Shown piece after piece: positions 14,323-22,535 of a stretch of 25,630 nucleotides of DNA. The first letter of the stretch is position 1. The number at the start of each line of letters is the position of its first letter. Position numbers and translations under genes: made by a program. Under the pieces are notes generated by a model. The model saw nothing but the letters and a program-made list of their open reading frames with translations. It ran no database searches and was not told where the DNA came from. The stretch covers positions 1 to 25,630 of the IMG/VR virus record IMGVR_UViG_3300025684_000723; one strand, 5' to 3'. The stretch is from a virus.

Positions 14323-15417
14323 TTATTCTTCAAGTGCTGCTTCGGTATTTAGTATTTCTTCAAGTGCCGTTTGTTCTAAGTCTGTTACATCTTCCATACC
14401 TAACAAATCTACATTTGCTAAGTCCATCATAACAACATCGAGCTTGTCACCTGTCCAGTTTTTGCGAAATTCGATAATTTCTTCGCCTGCTTTGGTCAAA
14501 TACTTTAAACGATTTCCTTGCTTAACCAGCAAACCTTTTGCTTCAAAAATATCAACCAAACCACTGTACGGATCCATACCTGTTTCGTATGGGATTTCAA
14601 TTTGCACACTTTCAAATGGCTTAGAGTAACGTGTTTTAACAACTTTACACGCAGCACGAATGCCATGTACTTTAGATGTTTTTACACCGTCAGCATCTGT
14701 TTTGAGTTTAAGTTTTTTAATTGCTACAACAATACTTGAAGCATATACAAAACCTTGTCCGCCTGAAATCTTATCGTCTGGGTCAAACATATCTTGCGAC
14801 TGATATGTGTGATTGGTTGCTACTAGACCTACGTTGTGTGCGCCAAACATGTTAACACAATTTGTTACTAGTGCTTTCAATGACTTGGCTTTGCGTCCCA
14901 TATCACCTTTCATGTCACCTTTGTCAAATTGATTTAGTTCAGTTGGTGTCATCATCATACCCAACGAATCAATTACAAACAGTACCTTCGGGCGTTCCTC
15001 TTCTGGTGTTTCTTTGTAGTTTTTCATAAACATACTGATAGTTTTTGCAACATCGTCGAGCATTGCCATGTTCAATTTCAGCAACTTATCTTCGTCTGTA
15101 CTTACGCCCAATGCATGCAACCATGTTTCATCAAGTGCGTTTTCCGAATCAATTAGTACAACATAGATACCTTGTTCTTGTGCTGCCTTAACAATATTGC
15201 CACTAGCAATAAAACTCTTACCAGCACCCGACTCACCAGCAAATACTGTTACTTTGCCTAGCGGAATGCCTTTGTAGAAGTCACCACTTACTAGATAGTT
15301 TAGTGCATAATTTCCTGTACTGATCCAATCTGTAGGATCGTTAAATCCAACACTAAGACCCTCAATACTCTTGGTAATATCTTTTCTAAATTTACTTACG
15401 TCAAATGGTTTTGCCAT
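14323..15417 (-). CDS. uvsX: UvsX, RecA-like recombinase
   Basis: A 364-aa strand-exchange protein. Walker A GESGAGKS is at residues 61-68, VLIDSENALDE follows (~95-105), Walker B is KVLFVIDSLGMMMTP, and ATNHTYQSQ plus DKISGGQGFVYASS form the L2/nucleotide region. The length and the layout match T4 UvsX (391 aa). It forms filaments on single-stranded DNA for recombination-dependent replication with UvsY and gp32. The ATG at 15417 has AAGGA 8 nt upstream. A candidate promoter lies ~30 bases further up. Confidence 0.95.
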   Translation of the reverse strand: MAKPFDVSKFRKDITKSIEGLSVGFNDPTDWISTGNYALNYLVSGDFYKGIPLGKVTVFAGESGAGKSFIASGNIVKAAQEQGIYVVLIDSENALDETWLHALGVSTDEDKLLKLNMAMLDDVAKTISMFMKNYKETPEEERPKVLFVIDSLGMMMTPTELNQFDKGDMKGDMGRKAKSLKALVTNCVNMFGAHNVGLVATNHTYQSQDMFDPDDKISGGQGFVYASSIVVAIKKLKLKTDADGVKTSKVHGIRAACKVVKTRYSKPFESVQIEIPYETGMDPYSGLVDIFEAKGLLVKQGNRLKYLTKAGEEIIEFRKNWTGDKLDVVMMDLANVDLLGMEDVTDLEQTALEEILNTEAALEE

Positions 15418-15442
15418 GATGTTTTTCCTTACATTTTGTTAT

Positions 15443-15471
15443 ATAATACATTATCTATTTAGACATTGCAA
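15443..15471 (-). promoter_or_regulatory. candidate sigma70-type promoter for uvsX
   Basis: Minus strand: -35 TTGCAA (15471-15466), 17-bp spacer, -10 TATTAT (15448-15443). It lies in the 66-bp gap upstream of uvsX. The -35 differs from consensus at two positions. Confidence 0.5.
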
Positions 15472-15483
15472 GATTTTTTTGTA

Positions 15484-16443
15484 TTATAAATTTTCTAGTA
15501 TAAAATTATATATTTTGTCTGCATATATTTTGTGTTGTATCGGTCCTGGGTGTATATTATCAGTACCGTAGTCAGTGTGGCTTGGTACTAAAGTATCTGT
15601 TCGAATATCAGAATCTATGGTTAAATCTAACCAACGTATATCTTTTTGCTTTTCTATCATCGGCGGCAGCCACGATACATTTAAAAGGTTTACAATAAAA
15701 AGTTTTGCTCCTACAAGATTACAAAAATTTTGTACTTGCATAACAGTTGCAAAAGTTTGCAAAAGTCTTGCTAATGTTTCAGTTTGTTCAACTGCGCTTA
15801 TATGTTTTCTTGAAGTTGTTAAACAGTTAGTAACTGTGTTAGTTTTATATTTCCAATCTTCAACATACTCTATTCTGTCAGGTGTTGTTAATCCCCAAAC
15901 TACAATATCGTCTTTTTTTAAATCAGATCTTAATAATTGATCTGCAACCCATTGCATACTTGCACCTGCTTTACTCAACGTAGTTTCAGGTAATTCTAAC
16001 TTTTTTGCTAGTATAGATCCAAATCTTTTATTGTATTCTACTCCTACACCTGCTGTATATGAACATCCAACTGTAACTAGACCAGGGCTATTTCTTTTTG
16101 TGTCAAGTGAATCTAGTTTAAAGTTATTTAAAAACTCAAGTATACCGTTATCGCTTTTAACCTTGTCTTTATGTTTATACAGTTCGTATACTAGTCTACC
16201 ATATTCGTATATTTCAGTTTCAACTGTATCAATGTTAGAAATAATATCAATATCAAGCAAAGTTATCGTCTGAGAACTTTTCATTATTAAAGACAAGTTT
16301 TCTGTTTTAATATCTTGTATAGTAGCAAAACAATCTAGTTCTTCTATCGATTGGATCGTTTTTTTAAAGTTTTTACTGGTTAGTAAAAACTTTGACGAAT
16401 CAACCTTATATTTTATTGTTCCAATGTATAAGTTATTAATCAT
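15484..16443 (-). CDS. SGNH/GDSL-like hydrolase with an extra N-terminal domain
   Basis: A 319-aa protein. The SGNH fold begins near residue 120: VGCSYTAGVG (Ser128 in GCSYT, block I), KAGASMQW (Gly160, block II) and VVWGLTTPDR. A D-x-x-H pair follows near the end (D295, H298 in TDNIHPG, block V). The first ~115 residues form a separate alpha/beta region that I do not recognise. SGNH enzymes in phage glycan clusters add or remove acyl groups. It is not a close copy of the 11246-12079 protein. It starts at the ATG at 16443, 11 bases after the upstream stop, with only a weak AGG. Confidence 0.72.
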   Translation of the reverse strand: MINNLYIGTIKYKVDSSKFLLTSKNFKKTIQSIEELDCFATIQDIKTENLSLIMKSSQTITLLDIDIISNIDTVETEIYEYGRLVYELYKHKDKVKSDNGILEFLNNFKLDSLDTKRNSPGLVTVGCSYTAGVGVEYNKRFGSILAKKLELPETTLSKAGASMQWVADQLLRSDLKKDDIVVWGLTTPDRIEYVEDWKYKTNTVTNCLTTSRKHISAVEQTETLARLLQTFATVMQVQNFCNLVGAKLFIVNLLNVSWLPPMIEKQKDIRWLDLTIDSDIRTDTLVPSHTDYGTDNIHPGPIQHKIYADKIYNFILENL

Positions 16444-16454
16444 ATAAGATAAAC

Positions 16455-17291
16455 CTAAAGTTTGTATCCATGTACGTTAGTGCATTCGTCTTGTATCCAT
16501 TGAGGTAGATCCTTAAAGTCATTTTTGTAATAACAATCTGGCCAATCAGTTCCTCTGACACTTTCGTAAAAACTTAACCAAAGGGTGTCTTTGTGGTTAT
16601 AACTCAAGTTTTCATTAGATACTTTTTTAAAAGTCCAATACTCTTTCATTTTAAATTTTTCAGACTTCCATACCCTGTTAGGGTAATTTTTCACAAAATA
16701 GTCATTGTACAACTGATGTTCAGACATAAAAATATCATCAAATATTTTTCCTGTAACAGTATCTTCAAGTACAGCGTCTCTGTATATTTCAATTTGATCT
16801 TTTTGAAATTTTTCTTCAAGAAAGTTTCTTAAAGATGCTAATACATCTGACTGGAATATCATATTGTTGGTTATGTACCCAACTGTCGAGTCAACATCAA
16901 TTAATTTTTTTACAAAATTTTCTGATTTTGGCATCGGCGTAGATCTATAAAATAATTTATTTTTTTTGCCGCTTTGCCATCGAAGAGGATTCGTGCAAAT
17001 TACATCAGCATCAGTTACTAATAGAGGTCCATCGGCAATTTTATCTAAATTTAATTTTAATATTTGTTGCTTAACCCAGTTTAGCTTGTATACATCTGAA
17101 TATTTAAATGCTGGATCAATCATCTCCCATAGATCTCGATCTAGTATATTGTTTGTACCAGGAATCAAAATTGGAGAATTTGAAACAATAGTAGTTGAGG
17201 AAATTTCATCTAATACATTATCATGAATAGATTGCAAACAATCATCCATTAAATGCTTATACCCAGTATGACAGAAAATAATATTATGCAT
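16455..17291 (-). CDS. glycosyltransferase-like protein (DUF6492-like)
   Basis: A 278-aa cytoplasmic protein. YKLNWVKQQILKLN (68-81), then LLVTDADVICTNP (90-102) with a D-x-D pair at D94/D96, is the metal/nucleotide-sugar signature of GT-A-like DUF6492 proteins. ITNNMIFQSDVL and FMSEHQLYNDYF follow as expected for that family. The acceptor is unknown. AGGA lies 7 nt before the ATG at 17291. A strong hairpin just upstream separates it from gene 32, so it is transcribed either by readthrough or by processing of a longer RNA. Confidence 0.72.
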   Translation of the reverse strand: MHNIIFCHTGYKHLMDDCLQSIHDNVLDEISSTTIVSNSPILIPGTNNILDRDLWEMIDPAFKYSDVYKLNWVKQQILKLNLDKIADGPLLVTDADVICTNPLRWQSGKKNKLFYRSTPMPKSENFVKKLIDVDSTVGYITNNMIFQSDVLASLRNFLEEKFQKDQIEIYRDAVLEDTVTGKIFDDIFMSEHQLYNDYFVKNYPNRVWKSEKFKMKEYWTFKKVSNENLSYNHKDTLWLSFYESVRGTDWPDCYYKNDFKDLPQWIQDECTNVHGYKL

Positions 17292-17300
17292 TTTTAATTC

Positions 17301-17330
17301 CTATTAAAGGGGTTGCAAACTGCAACCCCC
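17301..17330 (-). terminator. strong hairpin/terminator after gene 32
   Basis: A 9-bp perfect stem GGGGTTGCA / TGCAACCCC (17309-17317 with 17321-17329) has a 3-nt loop. On the minus strand it is followed by TTTAAT, a short T-run. It lies 17 bp past the gene 32 stop. The T-run is short, so partial termination or an RNA 3'-end stabiliser are both possible. Confidence 0.75.
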
Positions 17331-17346
17331 CTAGACAATGTCAATA

Positions 17347-18369
17347 TCAGTCAGCGCCTTTACGCTGACGGATCATAGCAAGAATATCTGCTGTCTTTGT
17401 ATCTGCACTAGCTGCCGGAGCGTCTGAAGATGCTGCTGGCGCAGTACTTTGCTCGACTTCTTTCCATCCTGTATCAGTGACTGATTCAGTCACTGCCTCT
17501 GCTACTGGCGCAGGTGCAGGTGCAGGTGCTGCTGGAACAGGTGCGGGTGTAGGAACAGATGATGGTGTATTATATTGTAAACCTGCTGGCTTATAATACT
17601 GTGCAAATGCATCTGGGTCATACGGCTGGCCGTCTACACTTGCTTCGAACATTTCCTGCAATACTCGCATTTCTGTTTCGCTTGGTTTCTTTGGTAAGAA
17701 ATCGTCTAAATTAAACAAACCGTTTGATTCAATTGTATCCAACTCGGTGTTGTTTAGTGCTGTTTCCTTACGAGCCCACTTACTTGTACTATAATCAGCG
17801 TACTGACCTTTTGTAGTTTTAGTAACCCAAAAGTCTAGCCCACGTTCGTAGTCAGTTGGCAATTCTTCAATTTCAGTGTCAATGAGTGCACTTTTAATTA
17901 CATTGAAAATTTGTGGACTAATAATAAAGCGACGAATTAGGTTTTCTGGCTCTTGATCTTCTACCATTGGTGTTTCGCGGACAAATCCTTGGAACACATA
18001 TGAACGCTTTTTCCAATACTTACGACCCATATCCTCAAGACTTGGGTCTTTAAACCAACTACGTACTTCGCCCAAGATAGGACAAGATGTACCATCGTTG
18101 TACATTTCAACACACGGAACTTGTACCATTACTGGTTTACTGTCCATTTGTCCTTTAATGCCCTGGAAAGGCAAACGAATCATACTACGCTCGACCCAGA
18201 AAAAGTCATTCTTCGTATTGCCGTCTGGCAAGAAGCGTAGTTTTGCTGTTGTTCCTTCGGGGATGTTCCAGTGTGCGTATACTGCACGATCGCCGCCTTG
18301 GTTGCTTGAACCTGTACTGCGTGTTTCTTGTTGTTGTAGTTTAGCACGAATTTCTGCTAGTGTTGCCAT
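17347..18369 (-). CDS. 32: gp32-like single-stranded DNA-binding protein
   Basis: A 340-aa protein that coats single-stranded DNA in replication, recombination and repair. The call rests on the N-terminal LAST-like basic helix (MATLAEIRAKLQ) and the core with WVERSMIRLPFQG. The block FKDPSLEDMGRKYWKKRSYVFQGFV, characteristic of marine T4-like gp32, also supports it. The T4 zinc site (H-C-C-C) is incomplete: C86 and C96 remain, but the last Cys of CPxC is Leu99. A Pro/Ala-rich linker (PAPVPAAPAPAPAP) leads to a C-terminus that ends basic (IRQRKGAD), not acidic as in T4. The ATG at 18369 is chosen for AAGGA 9 nt upstream. In-frame ATG 18393 has no Shine-Dalgarno. Confidence 0.92.
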   Translation of the reverse strand: MATLAEIRAKLQQQETRSTGSSNQGGDRAVYAHWNIPEGTTAKLRFLPDGNTKNDFFWVERSMIRLPFQGIKGQMDSKPVMVQVPCVEMYNDGTSCPILGEVRSWFKDPSLEDMGRKYWKKRSYVFQGFVRETPMVEDQEPENLIRRFIISPQIFNVIKSALIDTEIEELPTDYERGLDFWVTKTTKGQYADYSTSKWARKETALNNTELDTIESNGLFNLDDFLPKKPSETEMRVLQEMFEASVDGQPYDPDAFAQYYKPAGLQYNTPSSVPTPAPVPAAPAPAPAPVAEAVTESVTDTGWKEVEQSTAPAASSDAPAASADTKTADILAMIRQRKGAD

Positions 18370-18428
18370 GTCATTATATCCTTTTGTTGCCATGTAGCCA
18401 TGTTGTTTAATGTTTAGTGTTTGCCTAA

Positions 18429-18455
18429 GTGTTACACTATAGTTTAATGTAACAC
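18429..18455 (-). promoter_or_regulatory. 5' leader hairpin of gene 32, candidate autoregulatory operator
   Basis: A perfect 8-bp stem GTGTTACA / TGTAACAC (18455-18448 with 18436-18429) with an 11-nt loop forms at the very 5' end of the predicted late transcript. It is followed by an unstructured A-rich stretch with repeated AAACA/TTAAAC units before the Shine-Dalgarno. T4 gene 32 mRNA has the same plan: a 5' pseudoknot then an unstructured gp32-binding tract. I could not identify a convincing pseudoknot partner. Confidence 0.55.
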
Positions 18456-18474
18456 GACTATTTATACATGTCAA
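18446..18474 (-). promoter_or_regulatory. candidate sigma70-type promoter overlapping the gene 32 late box
   Basis: Minus strand: TTGACA (18474-18469), 17-bp spacer, TACATT (18451-18446). The spacer contains the late box at 18459-18466. The same TACATT -10 occurs at 8814-8819. Confidence 0.45.
18459..18466 (-). promoter_or_regulatory. T4-type late promoter box TATAAATA for gene 32
   Basis: Minus-strand perfect TATAAATA. Predicted +1 is ~18453, giving an 84-nt leader to the ATG at 18369 that starts with the operator-like hairpin. Confidence 0.7.
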
Positions 18475-18483
18475 CAAAAATAG

Positions 18484-18514
18484 TCAAAAAAATACTCCCC
18501 TGAGGGAGTATTTT
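18484..18514 (-). terminator. intrinsic terminator after the large virion-type gene
   Basis: Stem AATACTCCC / GGGAGTATT (18491-18499 with 18504-18512) with a 4-nt loop. The minus-strand copy ends in a run of seven T. It lies 13 bp past the stop at 18527 and just before the gene 32 promoters. Confidence 0.88.
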
Positions 18515-18526
18515 ATTTTATTTTAT

Positions 18527-20950
18527 TTAGATACCTGCGTAGATTTTAATAAGGTTTAAACTTTCTTGGAATAGTGTATCATCTTCCGAGTCGTTTATTT
18601 CTTCTGCTGTAGATTTCTTTTTCGTTGCTTTTTTAATAGCTTTGTCTCTACTACCCATGTACTCATCACGTGGAGATTCAATTCTGCCATCTCCGTCGTA
18701 ATCTTGGTTAGCTTTTACTTTAAGTGTTTTTTCTAAGATAGCAACTTCGCCATCTTCTGTAGTGTTTGTTTCGCTATTAGCTAAGGCTTGAATTGCTGCC
18801 TGTGGCTTTTTGGTTGTTAATGCACGTTTAGCAATTTCACCAGCAACTGGTATTTCATTTGGAGCTAAACGCTGACCTTTAGTTAACTTGTCGCTAACTC
18901 TTTTCATGTCCTGTGCTGCTTTTGCATCGCCTCCGCTGAGTGCTTTTAATACTTGTGCGTTTGCTTTTTGTGTGCTTTGTGTTCCGATTGTACCTTGAGT
19001 TACTGCTTCTACCATTTCATTTGCCCAATTTTCAAATTCTTCATGATATCCACCAGAACGTTTCTTCTTTTTGCCGTACATTTCTGTTGGATCCACACGC
19101 ACTTGGGATTTATAGTCTTGATCAGTTGCCATCATTTTAAAATCATCTAGATATTTTTTAGCCAATAGCATTGCTAATTGCTTGTCGCCTTTATACTCTG
19201 GTGTCATTCTTGTACCAAACGTTTCGCCTTCTTCGCCAATGTTAATACTCATTTCGCTTGCAAAGTTTGCTAATGCATCTGCATTTGCGCCGATTGCTCT
19301 GCTTGCAATATCAGCCATGATAAACGCTAAAAGTCCTTGCGATTTAGTAAAGTTTGCATTTTTAAACATTGCATCTGCACTATCGTCTTTTTTCAATATC
19401 AATACAAAGTTTGGATCTTTGATTGTTTTTTCAACACTTGGGCTTGCTTCATATAGTCCATCAATGTCGCCCAAGTAGCCGTCACATGCATGGTCTTCAT
19501 CATTAGGGCAATCACCACCGCAATATTTGCATTTTTCTTCATTTTCTTCAGTAACTGACTCTTCCCAAGGTGCTTTCTTTAGAGATACCTTTTTACGATC
19601 TTCACCACGCTCTGGTTCATCCGCAGCATAACGTGCACGTTTTATTTCACGTTCTTTTTCTGCATCGGACTTTTTGTCTTCGTCGACACCACTGTCACGT
19701 CCAATACGCATTTCTAAGTCACGAGCTACTTGATCACGTACATCAGTGTCATCAGCTTCTTCAAATTTGCTTTCTGTGTCTGATAAGTTTGTTAATGCTT
19801 TCATTGCCGAGTCAATTGCTTCTTCAGGACTGCTGAATACGTTTGCTTTATATGCACGTTCAATGTCGTCGATTATTTCTGCAACTTCATTATTGCCTTC
19901 TTTGCTAAACATTCCGTACTCTCTGTTACTTGCATATTGACCAGCAGCTGGGTTGTAATCAGGCGCACCCATACTTGCTTCAACTTTGTTAGTCGTGCTT
20001 TCTAGTGCACGTTGCACACTTGGTAGTAAATTATCCATTTTTTCATTCCAAACTTTTACTGTAAATTTTTCTTGTAACTGTGACACATCGCCGGCTGCTG
20101 ACGATTCAACAGGTGAAAATGTTTCCACAAACTGTTTATAATTGTTTACATTTTGCATACGCATAATATCTTTTCTGATAGCCTGATACGAATCAACTAC
20201 ACGTGATCTTATACTATTTGCTTCTTCATCTTCCATTGCATGCCTACGAGTTATCCTGGCAAACTGAGACAAGTTGCGCATTTCTTCAACTGTGCTTATA
20301 ATGTGTTTGCCGATCTCGTCATAAGGCTTGCCGCCTTCGTTTACATGAACTGCCATTGCTCTGGCACCATTTAAATAATTAATCGGGAAACGAAATTTTT
20401 CACCGTCGGATTCAATAAAAATTTTATCTATGTGTCTACTACGTGATCCACGTACTTCTTCATCTACTGTCTTTTTATGATACACAACCAGTGTAGCATT
20501 TTCAAACTTTTGCATGCTCTTGCGCTTGCTACCGTACATCTTTGATTCTGTAATTTCCACTTCGTCTTCCTTATAAGCTCCATTGTTTTTACTTAAAACT
20601 TTATAATCTCTATCGTCGAGTTGGTTCTTTTCAATGTCGTGTGCATCGAACGTCATTAAATTTTGCTTTGCAAAATTTCTCATATCTTTAAGAAACCCGT
20701 ACCATTTAGCATCGTTTTTTGAATTTTGTACAATATTATCAGAATAAAAAACTTTAATCTGATCATTTCCTACAATACTAACACTCACAGGGCCTAGTGG
20801 CTTGTCATTTTCTGTATACACAAAACTAAAAAATCTTGCTTCTGCAGGATCAACAGTTGAATCGGCATTATCGTTGCCGATATTCAATGGAGAAAAACGT
20901 GTTCTCAGTAGATCAAAAAGGTCGGATGCGGTCTTGTTCATTGGTTTCAT
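18527..20950 (-). CDS. large hypothetical protein, probable virion component, 807 aa
   Basis: I do not recognise the family. The protein is hydrophilic, highly charged and mostly helical, with no membrane segments. Around residue ~475 is a Cys cluster CKYCGGDC...HACDG (C-x2-C-x3-C-x8-C), a possible zinc knuckle. Near the C-terminus (~750) is DYDGDGRIESPRDE, an EF-hand/dockerin-like DxDxDG calcium loop. The protein ends ESLNLIKIYAGI, a tail shared in form with two prohead-region proteins. Position beside terminase gp17 and its size suggest a structural or capsid-internal protein (inference). I prefer ATG 20950 (5 nt after TAAATA) over ATG 20965, which overlaps the terminase stop by one base. 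The spacing pattern at other genes favours the former. Confidence 0.8.
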   Translation of the reverse strand: MKPMNKTASDLFDLLRTRFSPLNIGNDNADSTVDPAEARFFSFVYTENDKPLGPVSVSIVGNDQIKVFYSDNIVQNSKNDAKWYGFLKDMRNFAKQNLMTFDAHDIEKNQLDDRDYKVLSKNNGAYKEDEVEITESKMYGSKRKSMQKFENATLVVYHKKTVDEEVRGSRSRHIDKIFIESDGEKFRFPINYLNGARAMAVHVNEGGKPYDEIGKHIISTVEEMRNLSQFARITRRHAMEDEEANSIRSRVVDSYQAIRKDIMRMQNVNNYKQFVETFSPVESSAAGDVSQLQEKFTVKVWNEKMDNLLPSVQRALESTTNKVEASMGAPDYNPAAGQYASNREYGMFSKEGNNEVAEIIDDIERAYKANVFSSPEEAIDSAMKALTNLSDTESKFEEADDTDVRDQVARDLEMRIGRDSGVDEDKKSDAEKEREIKRARYAADEPERGEDRKKVSLKKAPWEESVTEENEEKCKYCGGDCPNDEDHACDGYLGDIDGLYEASPSVEKTIKDPNFVLILKKDDSADAMFKNANFTKSQGLLAFIMADIASRAIGANADALANFASEMSINIGEEGETFGTRMTPEYKGDKQLAMLLAKKYLDDFKMMATDQDYKSQVRVDPTEMYGKKKKRSGGYHEEFENWANEMVEAVTQGTIGTQSTQKANAQVLKALSGGDAKAAQDMKRVSDKLTKGQRLAPNEIPVAGEIAKRALTTKKPQAAIQALANSETNTTEDGEVAILEKTLKVKANQDYDGDGRIESPRDEYMGSRDKAIKKATKKKSTAEEINDSEDDTLFQESLNLIKIYAGI

Positions 20951-20955
20951 AGTAC

Positions 20956-20963
20956 TATTTACC
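20956..20963 (-). promoter_or_regulatory. weak late-type box GGTAAATA before the 807-aa gene
   Basis: Minus-strand GGTAAATA (6 of 8 match), followed by 5 nt and then the ATG at 20950, the same geometry as the terminase start (TAAATAGTAATATG versus TAAATAGTACTATG). Confidence 0.4.
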
Positions 20964-20964
20964 A

Positions 20965-22530
20965 TTAAAGTATAATAAATGGCATTGGTTCGACTATGTC
21001 ATCTAAACTGTCTTGTAATTGTTTTTGTATTTCTGGGTCATAGTTTTGCAACACCATACTCATGCGAATAGCTAGCACTGTACTCATTACTAGATCATCT
21101 TTTTCTCCTGGTTTAGCTGCATAACTACTACCACTTGCAACAAAATGTTTTAGCTCGCTTAAAAGTGCTTTACTATGCAATTTTAATTTGTCGCTTTCGA
21201 CTAAATTTTTTAGTTTAGAACATACAGTAATTTTACTTTTATTTGTAGTATTAAAACCTTTTCTAAACTGTCTAACATTGCCGGCTCGTTTTGGTTCACT
21301 TAAAAATATACCAGCAATATTTTCTTCGCCGGTTTCGCTAATGCTCACTAGTGCTGCTTCTCCTAGTGTATTGTTTTCAACACTATAGTATACACTATAC
21401 ATATCATTGATTTCGTCAGTGATGTATTTGGTTATTTCGCTTAGTATACGAACTTGTTTCTGTATTGGAGTTTTATTGTGCATCCACTCTGCTACTTGTT
21501 CCATGCTAGGCAATTCATATACTTGGAGAGCTGCATTATCACCTCCGGTCCCAAGACTTGGGTCTAATGCTACAACATATGTGTGTCCACGAGTAGGTTT
21601 CTTAAACCATCGTACTTGTCCTTGTTTGATAATAGGATCACTACTTTCAAGTTGCATAAGTTTTAAACTATCAATTAGTGTTTCATCATATATAATAGGT
21701 TCACACAAGTGCTCACGCTTGAATCTTTCTTCTCCTACACGACTCATTTCTTCATGTGCCCAAGTATCGTCTCTATCAGGATGTCTTTCCCAAGTAGCAA
21801 TATACCCAGCAAAGCCATTGACGCCAAGTTTGGTTTCGTTTCCAAATTCGTCAACACGTTTATTAGCACCAGACCACAGAAACCAAAACTGGTCTTCGTC
21901 GCTGTTTGGTGTGCTGGTAATAATTGCTTTACCACCTGTTGCTAGTGTCGGAGAAATACTAGTCCAAAACTCTCGAGCAATAGTAGGTCTAACAAATGCA
22001 AATTCGTCGCAGTATAGTAGTGTAATACTCATACCACGTCCGGTAGTTTCGGTGGTAGTTTGACTAACAATGCGTGACCCATTGTCAAATTCTATGCTGC
22101 CTTTGTTATAACTAGTAACACCAGCACGAATGTGATCAGGACATAATTCATACGCATAACGTATACGCTGCATAATTTCTTGTGCACCACTGTACTTGTG
22201 TGCAGCAATCAAGATAGTACTATCAGGCACAAACATGCTATACCATAACAAGTAACCTGCTGCGGTTGTAGTTTTGCCCATTTGTCGTCCTAGTAAATTA
22301 ATACTAAAACGGTTTTCATGATAGCATTGGATCAACTCTTCTTGATATTCAAATGCCTTATATAACATTCTGCCCTTAGTAGGATGCTGAATGCTAAAAT
22401 AATTTTCAGTGAAAAAATAAGGTCCGGTTTCTGGATCAGCACAACGTGCAAAGTTAACCAATTGCTCGTTACTCATTTTTTCTCTGGCATATGCTTTTTT
22501 TACTAATACGCCTTCTAAACTTTTGCTCAT
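20965..22530 (-). CDS. 17: terminase large subunit gp17
   Basis: A 521-aa DNA-packaging motor: N-terminal ATPase plus C-terminal RNase H-like nuclease. Walker A LGRQMGKTT is at ~80-88 and Walker B LLYCDEF at 171-177. ITSTPNS is motif III. Nuclease residues are D323 (VALDPSLGTGGDN), E385 (SVENNTLG) and D478/D479 (EKDDLVMS). The length is shorter than T4 gp17 (610 aa), as usual for marine relatives. It packages concatemeric DNA into the prohead through the portal. No Shine-Dalgarno is present, and ATG 22530 lies 5 nt after TAAATA. The stop overlaps an upstream ATG of the next gene by one base. Confidence 0.96.
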   Translation of the reverse strand: MSKSLEGVLVKKAYAREKMSNEQLVNFARCADPETGPYFFTENYFSIQHPTKGRMLYKAFEYQEELIQCYHENRFSINLLGRQMGKTTTAAGYLLWYSMFVPDSTILIAAHKYSGAQEIMQRIRYAYELCPDHIRAGVTSYNKGSIEFDNGSRIVSQTTTETTGRGMSITLLYCDEFAFVRPTIAREFWTSISPTLATGGKAIITSTPNSDEDQFWFLWSGANKRVDEFGNETKLGVNGFAGYIATWERHPDRDDTWAHEEMSRVGEERFKREHLCEPIIYDETLIDSLKLMQLESSDPIIKQGQVRWFKKPTRGHTYVVALDPSLGTGGDNAALQVYELPSMEQVAEWMHNKTPIQKQVRILSEITKYITDEINDMYSVYYSVENNTLGEAALVSISETGEENIAGIFLSEPKRAGNVRQFRKGFNTTNKSKITVCSKLKNLVESDKLKLHSKALLSELKHFVASGSSYAAKPGEKDDLVMSTVLAIRMSMVLQNYDPEIQKQLQDSLDDIVEPMPFIIL

Positions 22531-22535
22531 ATTAC

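Noticed and set aside
17339-17344. TTGACA on the minus strand between gene 32 and the DUF6492-like gene
   Set aside because: No -10 hexamer occurs at 16-18 bp spacing, and the terminator hairpin occupies that place.
18366-18407. Short ORF overlapping the gene 32 start (ATG in another frame, repeated ACATGGC)
   Set aside because: Only 14 codons and no Shine-Dalgarno. The threefold ACATGGC is probably chance or a past slippage. No evidence of translation.
18370-18477. Longer gene 32 reading with about 36 extra N-terminal residues
   Set aside because: The extension covers the promoter, leader hairpin and Shine-Dalgarno. MATLAEIRAKLQ at 18369 fits the gp32 N-terminus.
21407-22063. 218-aa plus-strand ORF opposite terminase
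   Set aside because: It lies wholly antisense to the well-supported gp17 gene, is Ser/Cys/Leu-rich as expected for a mirror frame, and has no start signal.
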